NCBI RefSeq assembly: GCF_000424005.1 | Contig: NZ_AUJB01000004.1 | Coordinates: forward strand, 1-64,000 | Direction: 5' to 3' | DNA: 64,000 nucleotides | Source of the DNA: Pseudobutyrivibrio ruminis CF1b | Lineage (GTDB): Bacteria; Bacillota; Clostridia; Lachnospirales; Lachnospiraceae | Shown here: positions 43,953-53,184 of the stretch, one piece after another | Layout of the letters: each line of letters begins with the position of its first letter | How positions within the stretch are numbered: position 1 is the first letter of the stretch | Notes under the pieces: generated by a model | Seen by the model: the letters and a program-made list of their open reading frames with translations, nothing else | What the model was told of the DNA's origin: nothing | The model's database searches: none | Position numbers and translations under genes: made by a program

Positions 43953-45084
43953 CTTCGTAAACCTTTCTCATAACTTTTTCAGATTCTGATTTTTCAAAGG
44001 ATGTAACAGAGTTTCTAATATTTTCTCTGTTATATCTCTCATGCTCTTGCTTGTATAAATACATACGCTGGATTGCTCTTGCATAAGCATCTACAGTGTC
44101 TTCACTAACAAGGAGACCGTTTGTCTTTTCCTTTACGTATTCCTTTGAACCTCTGTTGCTTGATGCAACAACAGGAAGACCTGTAAACATTGCCTCGAGA
44201 GCTGCCATGCCAAGACCTTCTCTAATAGAAGGGAAAACCATAATGTCAGCTGCTTTTAAGAACTTTCTGATGTCTACTTCATAGCCAAAAAATCTGACAT
44301 TGGATTCTAAACCGTATTTCTTAACGTATTTCTTTAATGCATGTTCCTGATTACCGCTACCAATAATACCGTAAAGAATATTTAAATCCTTTGGATTATT
44401 GTTTTTAAAGTAGCGAATAGTCTCGACAATCTTCTTCTGATTTTTGTTCTTTCTTACTTCGCCAACACTGATAATGAAGAAGTCTTCTTTTTTGATGCCT
44501 AATTTTTCACGTTCCCTGATTTTCTCTTCTTCGTCAGTGAGACAGTAATAACTTGAATCTACTCCCTCGCCAGGTATGCGATAGACTGTGTCCGCACACA
44601 TGGTCTTTGCCGCACTTTCATCTTCATGATTAATTGTGACAATAGCGTCTGTATTTCTACTGAGTAAATACTCCGCCAAATAATAAATACTATTGCGAAA
44701 TTTAGAGCCTCCATTATAGAAATGGAACCCGTGGGCAGTATAAATCACGTACACGTCCTTAAGTCCAAGGCAGGCAAGTCTTGTAGCCATGCCTCCTATA
44801 GGCGTGTGACAATGAATAATATTTATATTTTCCCTTTTAATAAGCCTCCTTAAGGCTACAGTGGCTTTCAAATTAGCCAAGATATCTGCTATTGACTGAG
44901 TAATTGGAATGTCATGATAAATCACACCTAACTGCTTTAAAACATCCTCATCATCTTCATACACAATGTTTTTCGAATTAGATGCGTAATGAACCTCGAT
45001 ATTCATCCCTTCCAAAAGCTCAACATTTTGTCGTTCAAATTTCGACAAAAAGCCATACACAGACGAAACGATTAATGCTTTCAC
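43918..45084 (-). CDS. GT4-family glycosyltransferase
   Basis: A 388-aa GT-B enzyme. KALIVSSVYGF, HCHTPIGG and TAHGFHFYNG lie in the acceptor domain; SVGEVRKNKNQ, FGYE and the donor motif PSIREGLGMAALEAMFTGLPVV in the second half. Related enzymes in capsule loci often add an early sugar to the lipid carrier. GTG start with GGGAG upstream. It follows the LCP gene by 14 bp. Confidence 0.94.
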   Translation of the reverse strand: MKALIVSSVYGFLSKFERQNVELLEGMNIEVHYASNSKNIVYEDDEDVLKQLGVIYHDIPITQSIADILANLKATVALRRLIKRENINIIHCHTPIGGMATRLACLGLKDVYVIYTAHGFHFYNGGSKFRNSIYYLAEYLLSRNTDAIVTINHEDESAAKTMCADTVYRIPGEGVDSSYYCLTDEEEKIREREKLGIKKEDFFIISVGEVRKNKNQKKIVETIRYFKNNNPKDLNILYGIIGSGNQEHALKKYVKKYGLESNVRFFGYEVDIRKFLKAADIMVFPSIREGLGMAALEAMFTGLPVVASSNRGSKEYVKEKTNGLLVSEDTVDAYARAIQRMYLYKQEHERYNRENIRNSVTSFEKSESEKVMRKVYEDACSKCIVSGL

Positions 45085-45098
45085 AAATATTTCTCCCG

Positions 45099-46403
45099 TT
45101 ATTCCTCGTCCAAAACTTCCTGTATTCGCTCTCTTGCGTTGTTAATATCCTCTTCGTTTGGATACATAACATACGCCCTCTTTCCAAGAGAGTAAACACT
45201 TGAATGTGCTCCTGTTCCCCCAACGCTCAACTTTTCAATGTTCCATTCACCAGGATTAGATAATTGAAATGCGACAAAATCAGCTATCTCTCCTGACGAA
45301 AAATCTGTGGCAAAAGTGCCATCACATTCTTTAAGAATATTTCCGTAATTCTTTAAAATGCTTTTTGAAGTCATCTTTTGGACAACAGACTGAATTACAT
45401 TCATCTGGTTCTCACCACGAACTAAATCTCCTCGTGGGAATGAATAGCGTTCTCTGGCAAACGCTAATGCTGGCAATCCCATTAAGTGATTTTCGCCCTT
45501 GCTGAAATGTCCAATATTCTCAACATCGAACTCATAGTCTGACCAAACCGTGATTCCACCCATGGCGTTAATCAGACCTTCGAACCCACTAAAGTTAACC
45601 TTGAAATAGTGATCTATATCTATTCCGTATAGATTCTCCATGGTCTCTTCTGATACATCAATTCCGTATATACCAGTATGGGTAAGCTTATCCATAGCCC
45701 CACCTGCTATAGATAATGGAACGTAATAATCTCTTGGTGTAGAAACAAGTAAAATGTGTTTTGTTTCTGGATTAACTGCAGCCAAAATGTTTACATCAGA
45801 ACGACTAGGTACTGAGATGTGGCCCCAGGTATCCTTTCCACTGATATAAACTACAAATGGTTCCTTAGGAGTAACAACAACCGGGTTCTCAACAACCTTT
45901 TCGATGCTAATCTCCTCCAATAATCGAAGCTCCACTCCCAAGCCTACATCAACCTCGTTATCCTCGAGCATATTAATATAGGAAGTACTGAGAACAGCTC
46001 CGACGCATTCCTCGTTTTTTAAACCTTCAATTAATTCCAGCTGACTACTGTAAGAGTTCAGTTTAAATGTATATTCCTTTAATGCTTCAGACAGGTCGTC
46101 AGTGGTTACATCTTTTGAAAAACCAACAGTCTTTTTTTCAAGACCTTCTACATTTTCTATCTTTGCATCTTCTAATACATATATTCCGTAGGTGGTAATC
46201 TCTGTTGTCTGATTGGCAATGGCTTTTAAAGCCTTCATGCTATGAACATATAGATATATTCCCTCTATAGCCCCTGCTAGGGAAACTATGATAAGAAGTA
46301 CACCTAAAGCCTTAAACCAACGCTTTTTGCGCGTCAGAAAAAATATACCCGTAACAAAAAGTATCACCAATAATATAACTGGAAGTATAGTAATGCGTAT
46401 CAT
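45099..46403 (-). CDS. LytR-CpsA-Psr (LCP) family wall-polymer ligase
   Basis: A 434-aa protein. Two membrane helices (about 4-24 and 31-52) are followed by an outer accessory region and the LCP domain (about 240-400), with STPRDYYVPL, KLTHTGIYG, NFSGFEGLINAMGGI and FARERYSFPRGDLVRGENQ, the Arg residues that grip the pyrophosphate. LCP enzymes move lipid-linked glycans onto peptidoglycan. As first gene of the locus it predicts a wall-attached product. The 236-bp gap upstream is AT-rich and holds the deoD terminator. Confidence 0.94.
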   Translation of the reverse strand: MIRITILPVILLVILFVTGIFFLTRKKRWFKALGVLLIIVSLAGAIEGIYLYVHSMKALKAIANQTTEITTYGIYVLEDAKIENVEGLEKKTVGFSKDVTTDDLSEALKEYTFKLNSYSSQLELIEGLKNEECVGAVLSTSYINMLEDNEVDVGLGVELRLLEEISIEKVVENPVVVTPKEPFVVYISGKDTWGHISVPSRSDVNILAAVNPETKHILLVSTPRDYYVPLSIAGGAMDKLTHTGIYGIDVSEETMENLYGIDIDHYFKVNFSGFEGLINAMGGITVWSDYEFDVENIGHFSKGENHLMGLPALAFARERYSFPRGDLVRGENQMNVIQSVVQKMTSKSILKNYGNILKECDGTFATDFSSGEIADFVAFQLSNPGEWNIEKLSVGGTGAHSSVYSLGKRAYVMYPNEEDINNARERIQEVLDEE

Positions 46404-46585
46404 CTATTGAACCTAAATTCTATTAAATTTCTTGTATGTTTTGGAATGAACTCCCCTTCAAGTGAATTGAATCGTCTAGTAGAATTGAAAGAATTTCTTA
46501 ACTATTCCTAAACGTTAGACATTTTAACATACTTCACAAATTTTTCATATATGAATTTTTCACAATTTATTCATGAAATTGAGTC

Positions 46586-46621
46586 AAAAAAAAGCACCCA
46601 GTAATGAACTTTACTGGGTGC
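46586..46621 (-). terminator. Terminator of deoD
   Basis: An 11-bp stem (GCACCCAGTAA / TTACTGGGTGC) with eight T on the minus strand, 19 bp past the deoD stop. It insulates the glycan operon downstream. Confidence 0.95.
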
Positions 46622-46639
46622 CCGTGATTTTAATGTCTT

Positions 46640-47356
46640 TTAAAGAGCAATAGCAGTCTCAAGAGCGAGCTTCATCATCTCAGTGAATGACTTCTGGCGC
46701 TCCTCAGCTGGAATCTCCTCTGAAGTAACAAATGAATCAGAAATAGTGAGCATACATGTAGCGTTCTTACCAAGCATGTTTGCGTTGTTAAAGAGTGCGA
46801 AGCTCTCCATCTCAACGCAGTCGCAACCGCAACGTTCCTTAACAGCCTTCCAGCCGCCCATCTCAGGTGCTGTGTAGAACTGATCAGAAGAATGAACCTT
46901 AGCAAGCTTAGCATCGATACCAAGCTCCTTAGCCTTTGCGATAGCGATATCATTAATCTTCTTGCTTGGGTAAAGTGTCTTCTCCTCTACTCCATTTGTA
47001 AACTTAGCAAATGTGCTCTCAGAAAATGCGCTCTCAGAAATAACTACATCAAGAACGTTAAGCTTGTCTGTGTAGCTACCTGCAGAACCGATTCTGATAA
47101 TATTTTCTACATCATAGAACGCGAAAAGCTCATAAGAATAGATGCCGATTGAAGGCATTCCCATTCCGCTGGCCATAACAGAAACTGGAACCCCCTTGTA
47201 CTTACCTGTGAAACCAAGGCAGTTACGAACTGTGTTCACGCACTTAACATCCTCTAAAAAGTTATCTGCTACGAACTTAGCACGAAGTGGATCACCCGGC
47301 ATGAGAACTGTTTTTGCAAAATCCCCTTTTTGCGCTTCATTATGTGGTGTTGCCAT
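46640..47356 (-). CDS. deoD: Purine nucleoside phosphorylase
   Basis: A 238-aa hexameric-type phosphorylase that cleaves purine nucleosides with phosphate. MATPHNEAQKGDFAKTVLMPGDPLRA holds the phosphate loop; GMGMPSIGIYSYELF, IRIGSAGSY, the MESFALF specificity region and TISDSF are present. ATG 47356 behind AAGGAGG is the start; an in-frame ATG at 47404 adds an unrelated tail. Monocistronic. Confidence 0.96.
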   Translation of the reverse strand: MATPHNEAQKGDFAKTVLMPGDPLRAKFVADNFLEDVKCVNTVRNCLGFTGKYKGVPVSVMASGMGMPSIGIYSYELFAFYDVENIIRIGSAGSYTDKLNVLDVVISESAFSESTFAKFTNGVEEKTLYPSKKINDIAIAKAKELGIDAKLAKVHSSDQFYTAPEMGGWKAVKERCGCDCVEMESFALFNNANMLGKNATCMLTISDSFVTSEEIPAEERQKSFTEMMKLALETAIAL

Positions 47357-47465
47357 ATACACGACCTCCTTATAAATTATTATTAAAACTTTCTTTAATT
47401 TCAAAGCTAGGTATTCATTCTAGCTTATTTGTACAGTGTTAGCAATGCAATTACTTATTTACAGA

Positions 47466-48701
47466 CTATTTGTAATTGTAGAAATAGTGCGCATTTATAG
47501 TCACGCCTTCTGTTCTGTCCAAAAAGCCCTCTTTTCCTTCTGCCACCTGTCTGTCGTGAAGGTTCTGAGCATAGCTTGTTGTAAAGAAGAACAGCGCATC
47601 TGTATTGGTGTTACCTGCAATCGCCTGGGATGCAGCGTACTGACATCCGCTGTTAGGACCGTTGGCTAAAATCATAGCCACACGACCTGAAGTGACAGGT
47701 GCAAACTGGCCTGGTGAATAGATTACACCGGCAATTGTATTTGGAAATTTGGAGCTGGCTACTCGGTTCATAACTACAGATCCAACTGCAAGTCTTCCAG
47801 CCTCGCCCTGATTATCAGCCTCAGCCTGAATCAACGCAGCCAAAAGCAATGTCTCTTCATCATCTGTGCTGTATCCACCAGAATATCCGCCGTGCTCGCC
47901 GGCAAGTTTTTGAGCCAATGCCAACTGAGCATCCATGTACTGCTTCTGGATTCGTTTCTCATAATCCTTTGCTTCCTGAAGCTGCTTTTCAAGCTCCTCG
48001 ATAGCAGCTTGGGCATCTGCAATCTGCCCGTTTGTAGTATTAAGTGCCGATGTGGTGCTTCCAACCAGCGAGCCAAGCTGGCTTCTCTTTGACTGGAGAG
48101 TATCCTGATAAGCACTAAGCTCTTTATTCTTTTCCTCTACCTCAGCCTTCTTTTCTTCAAGGGCACTCTGGGTAGCTTCGAATTTCTCTATAGCCTTTTG
48201 ATCGTAGGCTGTAATCTGCGCCATGTACTCCACACGCTGCAAAAACTCAGCCATAGAGCCACACTCCATGTAGTTTACAAGGGTGTTGGTAGATTTATTC
48301 TCGTACATATATTTTATACGAAGTTTCATGGCATTTTTTTGAACATCCAGTGAATTTTGTATTTCGTCCAATTCACCGCTTAATGTTTCCAAATCTGCCT
48401 CCACCGCAGCTATATTCTGTTCCGTCTCAGAAATCTCACCTGTGACAGTGGAAATCTGATTGTTTAGATTTGTAATCTGTCCTGCAAGACTGTCTGCCTG
48501 ACCCTGAAGCTGATCCTTGGAATCCTGAGCTTCCTTCTTTTTATTCTTGATATCATCAACTTTTTGGGTGGCATTTTTCGATTCTTCCTTCAGCCTGTCC
48601 ACCTCAGACTGTGAAGCCTGCGCCGAACTGCCAAAGCAAAGGCATACCGCAACTACCAATGCCAGCACAGATATAAATCTCTTTTTAAAACATTCCCCCA
48701 T
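47466..48701 (-). CDS. Secreted coiled-coil protein with SleB-like cell-wall hydrolase domain
   Basis: A 411-aa protein: signal peptide (to about residue 30, SAQA), a long coiled coil (33-265) like the N-terminal part of CwlO/EnvC-type proteins, a Gly/Tyr hinge, then a SleB/Hydrolase_2 domain (EADNQGEAGRLAVGSVVMNRV, FAPVTSGR, GATFFY-like FFFTTS). It probably cuts peptidoglycan, with the coil as regulator. It starts 6 bp after ilvN, so it is co-transcribed with biosynthetic genes. Confidence 0.85.
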   Translation of the reverse strand: MGECFKKRFISVLALVVAVCLCFGSSAQASQSEVDRLKEESKNATQKVDDIKNKKKEAQDSKDQLQGQADSLAGQITNLNNQISTVTGEISETEQNIAAVEADLETLSGELDEIQNSLDVQKNAMKLRIKYMYENKSTNTLVNYMECGSMAEFLQRVEYMAQITAYDQKAIEKFEATQSALEEKKAEVEEKNKELSAYQDTLQSKRSQLGSLVGSTTSALNTTNGQIADAQAAIEELEKQLQEAKDYEKRIQKQYMDAQLALAQKLAGEHGGYSGGYSTDDEETLLLAALIQAEADNQGEAGRLAVGSVVMNRVASSKFPNTIAGVIYSPGQFAPVTSGRVAMILANGPNSGCQYAASQAIAGNTNTDALFFFTTSYAQNLHDRQVAEGKEGFLDRTEGVTINAHYFYNYK

Positions 48702-48707
48702 ATTGTC

Positions 48708-49226
48708 CTACCTGTTAGAACGGCTGATAGCCTCCACGGCAACTGCTCCACCTCGAACAATTTGCACTTTTTTAAATCTCGATTTAAGAAGAGAAATCAG
48801 CTCATTATTTTTGTTTTCTGTGAGGGTACATTCAAAAAGAACCATGTCCCCGCCTATATCACATATTTTAACACTACCGCCTCTGTCGAAAACCTCAGCA
48901 ATCTGAAAAGCCTCTGTCTTTCCAGTTACATCAAGGTCTGAAACTGTAGCGTAAAGAATCTCCTTCATGTGAATTGGAATAGTGGTAAGGTCGATGACCT
49001 TGATAACCTCCACCATTGCATTCAACTGCTTTTTAATCTGCTCAAAAGTCACATCATCGGCCTTTACAGAGATGGTCATTCTGGAAACGTCCTCATGCTC
49101 TGTTGTGCCAACTGTAAGGGTCTGAAGATTGTATGACTTTGCTGAAAAAAGTCCTGAAACCTTAGCAAGTACACCAACCTGATTTTCTACGTATAAAGCT
49201 ATCCATCTGTTTTTCATCTTTTCCAT
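48708..49226 (-). CDS. ilvN: Acetolactate synthase small (regulatory) subunit
   Basis: A 172-aa protein: N-terminal ACT domain (ALYVENQVGVLAKVSGLFSAKSYNL, split over the loop, and TVGTTEHEDVSRMTI), then the C-terminal IlvH/IlvN domain. It gives valine feedback to IlvB. It lies 20 bp after ilvB; GAGGT precedes the ATG. Confidence 0.95.
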   Translation of the reverse strand: MEKMKNRWIALYVENQVGVLAKVSGLFSAKSYNLQTLTVGTTEHEDVSRMTISVKADDVTFEQIKKQLNAMVEVIKVIDLTTIPIHMKEILYATVSDLDVTGKTEAFQIAEVFDRGGSVKICDIGGDMVLFECTLTENKNNELISLLKSRFKKVQIVRGGAVAVEAISRSNR

Positions 49227-49246
49227 GTCTTCTACCTCTGTATGTG

Positions 49247-50938
49247 CTATTTAAGTATCATGTCGCTAAGTGGTGTACCACTCTTTACCATTGGAAGAAC
49301 TAAGTCATCTGGTGAAACAATAAAATCGATAACTGTTGGACCCTCTTTATTGGCCTTGGCTTTCTTGAGAGCAGGTACCACATCCGCTGGATTGGTAACT
49401 CTGATGCCCTGGCAATCATAGCCTTCAGCCCATTTTAAGAAATCTGGATAGTAGCTGCCATCCTCAGCTGCAAGATTGGTAATCTCATAGCGCTTACCAT
49501 AGAAAAGCTGCTGCATCTGACGAACCATACCAAGATTCGAATTATTAAATATACATATAACAACAGGAATTTTCTCAGTCATAGCAGTAGCCATCTCCTG
49601 CATATTCATCTGAAAACCGCCATCTCCAGTAATCAGGACAACCGGCTTTTTAGGATTGCCCACTGCTGCTCCGATAGCTGCTGGAAAACCAAATCCCATG
49701 GTTCCAAGACCACCTGAAGTAATAAATTCCTGACCTTTATTTACTTTTATAAACTGGCTGGCCCACATCTGATGCTGGCCAACGTCTGTAACTATATTTG
49801 CATTTGGAAAGACCATATTAATGGCTTCACAAATAGTCTGTGGACATACTCCCACCTTTGGAACTGGCATTGTAAGAGGATGTTCACTCTCCCATCTTTT
49901 GATGATGTCCATCCATTTTCCAGTGTCCATCTCCTCGGCATATTCCACAAGTCGCTCCAATGCTATTTTTGCATCAGCTGTAACTGGAACATCTACAACT
50001 ACATTTCTGGAAATAGATGCAGATGCAATATCCACGTGAACAATCTGAGCCTTTGGTGCAAACTTCTCAAGGTCGCCTGTGATTCGGTCGTTAAAACGGG
50101 TACCGATTGAGAAAAGCACATCACACTCTGTGACAGCTTTGTTTGCTGCATATCTACCGTGCATGCCGCAATTGCCGATGTACAGAGGACTGTCCTCAGG
50201 CATAACACCCTTACCCATTACAGTAGTAGTAACAGGAACATTCATCTTTGTGGCAAAGTCCAAAAGCTCCTTCTGAGCTCCTGAAATGCGCACACCACCA
50301 CCTGCTAAAATAAGTGGGCGCTTGGCTGTCTTTAAAAGTCTGAAGGCCTTCTTAAGCTGACCGATGTGAACATTTTCATTTGGATGATATCCTCTGATAT
50401 CAACATGGTCAGGGTAATCAGGAGAACCTGAAGTGACCTGGATATCTTTTGGAATATCAATAAGAACAGGGCCTGGCTTACCTGTAGAAGCAACCTGGAA
50501 TCCCATTTTTATAAGGCGTCCCATATCCTCACGATTGCGAACTGTCACGCCGAACTTTGTGATAGAACGGGTCATACCCACAATATCAACCTCCTGGAAT
50601 GCATCGTTTCCAATGAGGTGAAGTGGAACCTGACCTGTAAAAATCACCATAGGGATGCTGTCATAATAGGCATCTGCGATACCGGTGATAGTGTTTGTGG
50701 CACCTGGACCTGAGGTAACAAGTACGACGGCAGTCTTGCCCGTAGCTCTTGCGTAGCCTTCGGCCTCGTGTACAAGAGCCTGCTCGTGACGACCCAAAAT
50801 GACCCTGATTCCCTCGGTCTTATATAGCTCGTCCACGATATCCGTAATCATACCTCCGGGATAGGCAAAAATAGTGTCTACTCCCTCTTCCTTCAACGCC
50901 TTAACAAACAACTTTCTTCCTGTAATATTCAATGCCAT
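49247..50938 (-). CDS. ilvB: Acetolactate synthase large (catalytic) subunit
   Basis: A 563-aa ThDP enzyme, first committed step to valine and leucine. The FAYPGG start, the cofactor-activating Glu in GRHEQALVHEAEGYAR, FAD-region segments, and the ThDP motif GDGGFQMNMQE ending in FNNSNLGMV are present. No T-box or attenuator is seen upstream; the gene follows folA by 36 bp. Confidence 0.96.
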   Translation of the reverse strand: MALNITGRKLFVKALKEEGVDTIFAYPGGMITDIVDELYKTEGIRVILGRHEQALVHEAEGYARATGKTAVVLVTSGPGATNTITGIADAYYDSIPMVIFTGQVPLHLIGNDAFQEVDIVGMTRSITKFGVTVRNREDMGRLIKMGFQVASTGKPGPVLIDIPKDIQVTSGSPDYPDHVDIRGYHPNENVHIGQLKKAFRLLKTAKRPLILAGGGVRISGAQKELLDFATKMNVPVTTTVMGKGVMPEDSPLYIGNCGMHGRYAANKAVTECDVLFSIGTRFNDRITGDLEKFAPKAQIVHVDIASASISRNVVVDVPVTADAKIALERLVEYAEEMDTGKWMDIIKRWESEHPLTMPVPKVGVCPQTICEAINMVFPNANIVTDVGQHQMWASQFIKVNKGQEFITSGGLGTMGFGFPAAIGAAVGNPKKPVVLITGDGGFQMNMQEMATAMTEKIPVVICIFNNSNLGMVRQMQQLFYGKRYEITNLAAEDGSYYPDFLKWAEGYDCQGIRVTNPADVVPALKKAKANKEGPTVIDFIVSPDDLVLPMVKSGTPLSDMILK

Positions 50939-50974
50939 TATTATGTCCTCACTGTAAGTGCTGGTTTGCGGTTG

Positions 50975-51460
50975 CTATTTAATGTATGTTCTGAAATAAA
51001 ACTCTATATCATAATATGTCTGCTCTTCTGATTCCTCTGCAAGCTTCCACTCTGTCTTTTCCTCCAGATTTGGGAAGAATGTATCAGCATCATATGTATA
51101 GTCTACATATGTGACAAATGCACGGTTGCAATCATCAAGAAGCATTCTGTAAATGCTCTCGCCGCCGATAACATAAACATCATCGGAATCATATTTTGCA
51201 AGCTCCTTATCGAGCTCGTCCTTAGAATGAACAATGACTGCGTCCTTCACCTGATAATCTGGATCGCGAGTGAGCACAATGTTCACTCGATTCTTAAGAG
51301 GCTTGCCATTTGGAAAGCTCTCCAGTGTCTTTCTACCCATGACTACTACCTTACCTGTGGTAGTCTCACGGAAAAACTTCATATCATCTGGGATGCTCAC
51401 AAGAAGCTTATTGTCCTTGCCGATGGCCCAGTTTCTATCTACTGCAACTATAAGATTCAT
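50975..51460 (-). CDS. folA: Dihydrofolate reductase
   Basis: A 161-aa DHFR: WAIGKDNKLL, PDDMKFFRETT with the substrate-binding Asp, VVMGRKTLESFP, NIVLTR and VIGGESIYRM. It restores tetrahydrofolate used by thymidylate synthase, whose gene ends 12 bp upstream. Confidence 0.96.
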   Translation of the reverse strand: MNLIVAVDRNWAIGKDNKLLVSIPDDMKFFRETTTGKVVVMGRKTLESFPNGKPLKNRVNIVLTRDPDYQVKDAVIVHSKDELDKELAKYDSDDVYVIGGESIYRMLLDDCNRAFVTYVDYTYDADTFFPNLEEKTEWKLAEESEEQTYYDIEFYFRTYIK

Positions 51461-51472
51461 ATATTCTCCTTT

Positions 51473-52324
51473 TTAAACAGCGATTGGAATGTTCTTAATC
51501 TGCTCTCCTGCCTCGTAACCCTCGACGATAAGATCATCTGTTGTGAAATCGTAGAAATTTTTAACCTCTGGGTTGAGGCGTACGGTAGGTGCTGGAAGCT
51601 CTGGACGTTCGATGAGCTCCTTGATAATGTCCACATGTCTGTCGTAAATGTGAGCATCTGCAATAACGTGGATAAGCTGACCTGGAATCATGTCATTGAC
51701 CTGGGCAACCATCATAAGAAGGATTGCATACTGGCATACATTCCAGTTATTTGCAGCTAAGATATCCTGTGAACGCTGATTTAACACCATATTTAAAACA
51801 AGCTTATCTGAGTTCTTGTCCTTTGTAACATTGTATGTAGCTGAGTAGCAGCATGGATCGAGATGACCAGTAGCCAAATCATGGAACTGGTAAAGATTAG
51901 TCATAATGCGGCGTGAATAAGGTGTCTCCTTAAGCTGCTTTAAAACATAATCCATCTGGTCAATCATTTCGCCCTTAAACTCGAACTTTTCTCCTACAAC
52001 ATAACCATATGCTGTACCGATTGAACCATTTTCATCTGCCCATTCGTCCCAGATGTGGGCCTTCAAATCCTTGATATTGTTAGACTTGCGCTGGTAAATC
52101 CAGAGAATTTCATCCATCGCTGTCTTAAGTGCTGTCTTTCTAAGAGTGAGAGCTGGAAATTCCTCTCTCAAATCGTATTTATTAACCACACCAAACTGCT
52201 TGATAGTATAGGCTTTCTCGCCTGTATCCTCCCAGATTGGTCGTACAATCTCATCCTTTGTATCAGTACCATTTTCCAAGATATCACGGCACATAGCCTT
52301 AAAAATCACATCAGCTTTGCTCAT
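51473..52324 (-). CDS. thyA: Thymidylate synthase
   Basis: A 283-aa ThyA-type synthase that methylates dUMP with methylene-THF. It has RPIWEDTGE, the catalytic Cys in LDPCCYSATY, LNQRSQDI (phosphate Arg) and the NWNVCQYAILLMMVAQ helix. The catalytic loop reads PCC-Y where most ThyA have PCH-Y, marking a divergent subgroup. First gene of the thyA-folA-ilvB-ilvN-hydrolase run. Confidence 0.94.
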   Translation of the reverse strand: MSKADVIFKAMCRDILENGTDTKDEIVRPIWEDTGEKAYTIKQFGVVNKYDLREEFPALTLRKTALKTAMDEILWIYQRKSNNIKDLKAHIWDEWADENGSIGTAYGYVVGEKFEFKGEMIDQMDYVLKQLKETPYSRRIMTNLYQFHDLATGHLDPCCYSATYNVTKDKNSDKLVLNMVLNQRSQDILAANNWNVCQYAILLMMVAQVNDMIPGQLIHVIADAHIYDRHVDIIKELIERPELPAPTVRLNPEVKNFYDFTTDDLIVEGYEAGEQIKNIPIAV

Positions 52325-52456
52325 TAATTCTCTCCTTTAACTATAGTTATCCTAGTCTAATTACACTAATAAAAGTGTATCACAACGTTTTATGTTTTAA
52401 TAGAGATTATTACGGGATTTTTCCGTCAAAATACAGCATGCAGTAATGATTTTTCC

Positions 52457-52485
52457 TTGAAAATGCGCATCTGTTGCGTTAGTAT
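52457..52485 (+). promoter_or_regulatory. Promoter of the 81-aa membrane protein gene
   Basis: TTGAAA (52457-52462) and TAGTAT (52480-52485) with 17 bp between, about 60 bp before the start codon. Confidence 0.6.
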
Positions 52486-52546
52486 ATTTTATAGTTGTGT
52501 TGGGTCTTCCACGGGAAAATTTAGGGCCTGACAAATAGGAGAAGAA

Positions 52547-52792
52547 ATGAGTCAACAGAAGGTAGATCAGAAGAAATTAGATAAGAAAAATCGTAAATCA
52601 ACACTTAGAAAGAAAAAGATTGAAGAGGTATTAAGCCTTACATTAGTTTCAATCATAGCTATCGCAGTTGTTGCATGGGTTGGTTACTCAATATATTCAA
52701 AGGTTCAGACATCTGCAGCTGAAAATGCTACATATGAATATTATGATATTGACACTGCAGCTATTCAGGACTATCTTTCAACATTAAACTAA
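52547..52792 (+). CDS. Small single-pass membrane protein
   Basis: An 81-aa protein: a very basic N-terminal 25 residues (KKLDKKNRK, RKKK), one membrane helix (about 29-50), then a short acidic outer tail rich in Tyr and Asp. The positive-inside rule puts the N-terminus in the cytoplasm. AGGAG precedes the ATG; it has its own promoter and terminator. No family or function recognised. Confidence 0.8.
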   Translation: MSQQKVDQKKLDKKNRKSTLRKKKIEEVLSLTLVSIIAIAVVAWVGYSIYSKVQTSAAENATYEYYDIDTAAIQDYLSTLN

Positions 52793-52818
52793 TTTCATAG
52801 TATCTAGTATGATTTTTG

Positions 52819-52855
52819 CAACTGTTCGCCTATCGCGGACAGTTGTTTATTTTTG
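52819..52855 (+). terminator. Terminator of the 81-aa protein gene
   Basis: An 11-bp stem starting CAACTGT and ending ACAGTTG (loop CTATC), followed by TTTATTTTTG. Confidence 0.92.
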
Positions 52856-52910
52856 TCTTAAAATTCACAGTTAAATCACATTTTCTTCACACTTTAGTTA
52901 TTCCTGGTGT

Positions 52911-52952
52911 TATAATAGCTATAGATAAAGCAAAAAGAATGTTTTATCTATA
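52911..52952 (+). promoter_or_regulatory. Promoter -10 and leader hairpin of a 52-aa gene
   Basis: TATAAT at 52911-52916 is a consensus -10 with a weak TTCACA-like -35. Directly after it, TATAGATAAA (52920-52929) and TTTATCTATA (52943-52952) form a perfect 10-bp inverted repeat at the transcript start, which could stabilise the RNA or bind a regulator. Confidence 0.6.
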
Positions 52953-52975
52953 ACTTTTGCAAGGGGGTATCTGTG

Positions 52976-53134
52976 ATGTTTGATTTTGGTATATTTCAGG
53001 ACCTTAAGGCCGAAGGAATTAGTAAAGATTTAATTGAAAGCATAACTGAACGTATCCAGCAGAAGGAAGATCAGATGCATGAGCAGTCTGCTACCTGGGG
53101 CATTTTCATGACGCCTAATACGTTCAACAGATAA
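52976..53134 (+). CDS. Small soluble protein, 52 aa
   Basis: ATG 52976 (a GTG lies one codon before) behind AAGGGGG opens a 52-codon frame to TAA. The product has no membrane segment: a short FDFGIFQDL start, an amphipathic charged helix (about 11-36), and a tail with TWGIFMTPNTFNR. The consensus -10, strong ribosome site, leader hairpin and terminator 17 bp after the stop all argue that it is real. No family recognised. Confidence 0.75.
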   Translation: MFDFGIFQDLKAEGISKDLIESITERIQQKEDQMHEQSATWGIFMTPNTFNR

Positions 53135-53150
53135 TAGAATAAAGAATTTA

Positions 53151-53179
53151 AGCGGATACCATTTGGTACCCGCTTTTTT
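53151..53179 (+). terminator. Terminator of the 52-aa gene
   Basis: AGCGG-A-TACC / GGTA-C-CCGCT stem (loop ATTT, one mismatch) followed by six T. Confidence 0.92.
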
Positions 53180-53184
53180 GATGC

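Noticed and set aside
50939-50974. T-box or leader attenuator before ilvB
   Set aside because: The gap is only 36 bp and shows no specifier or terminator structure.
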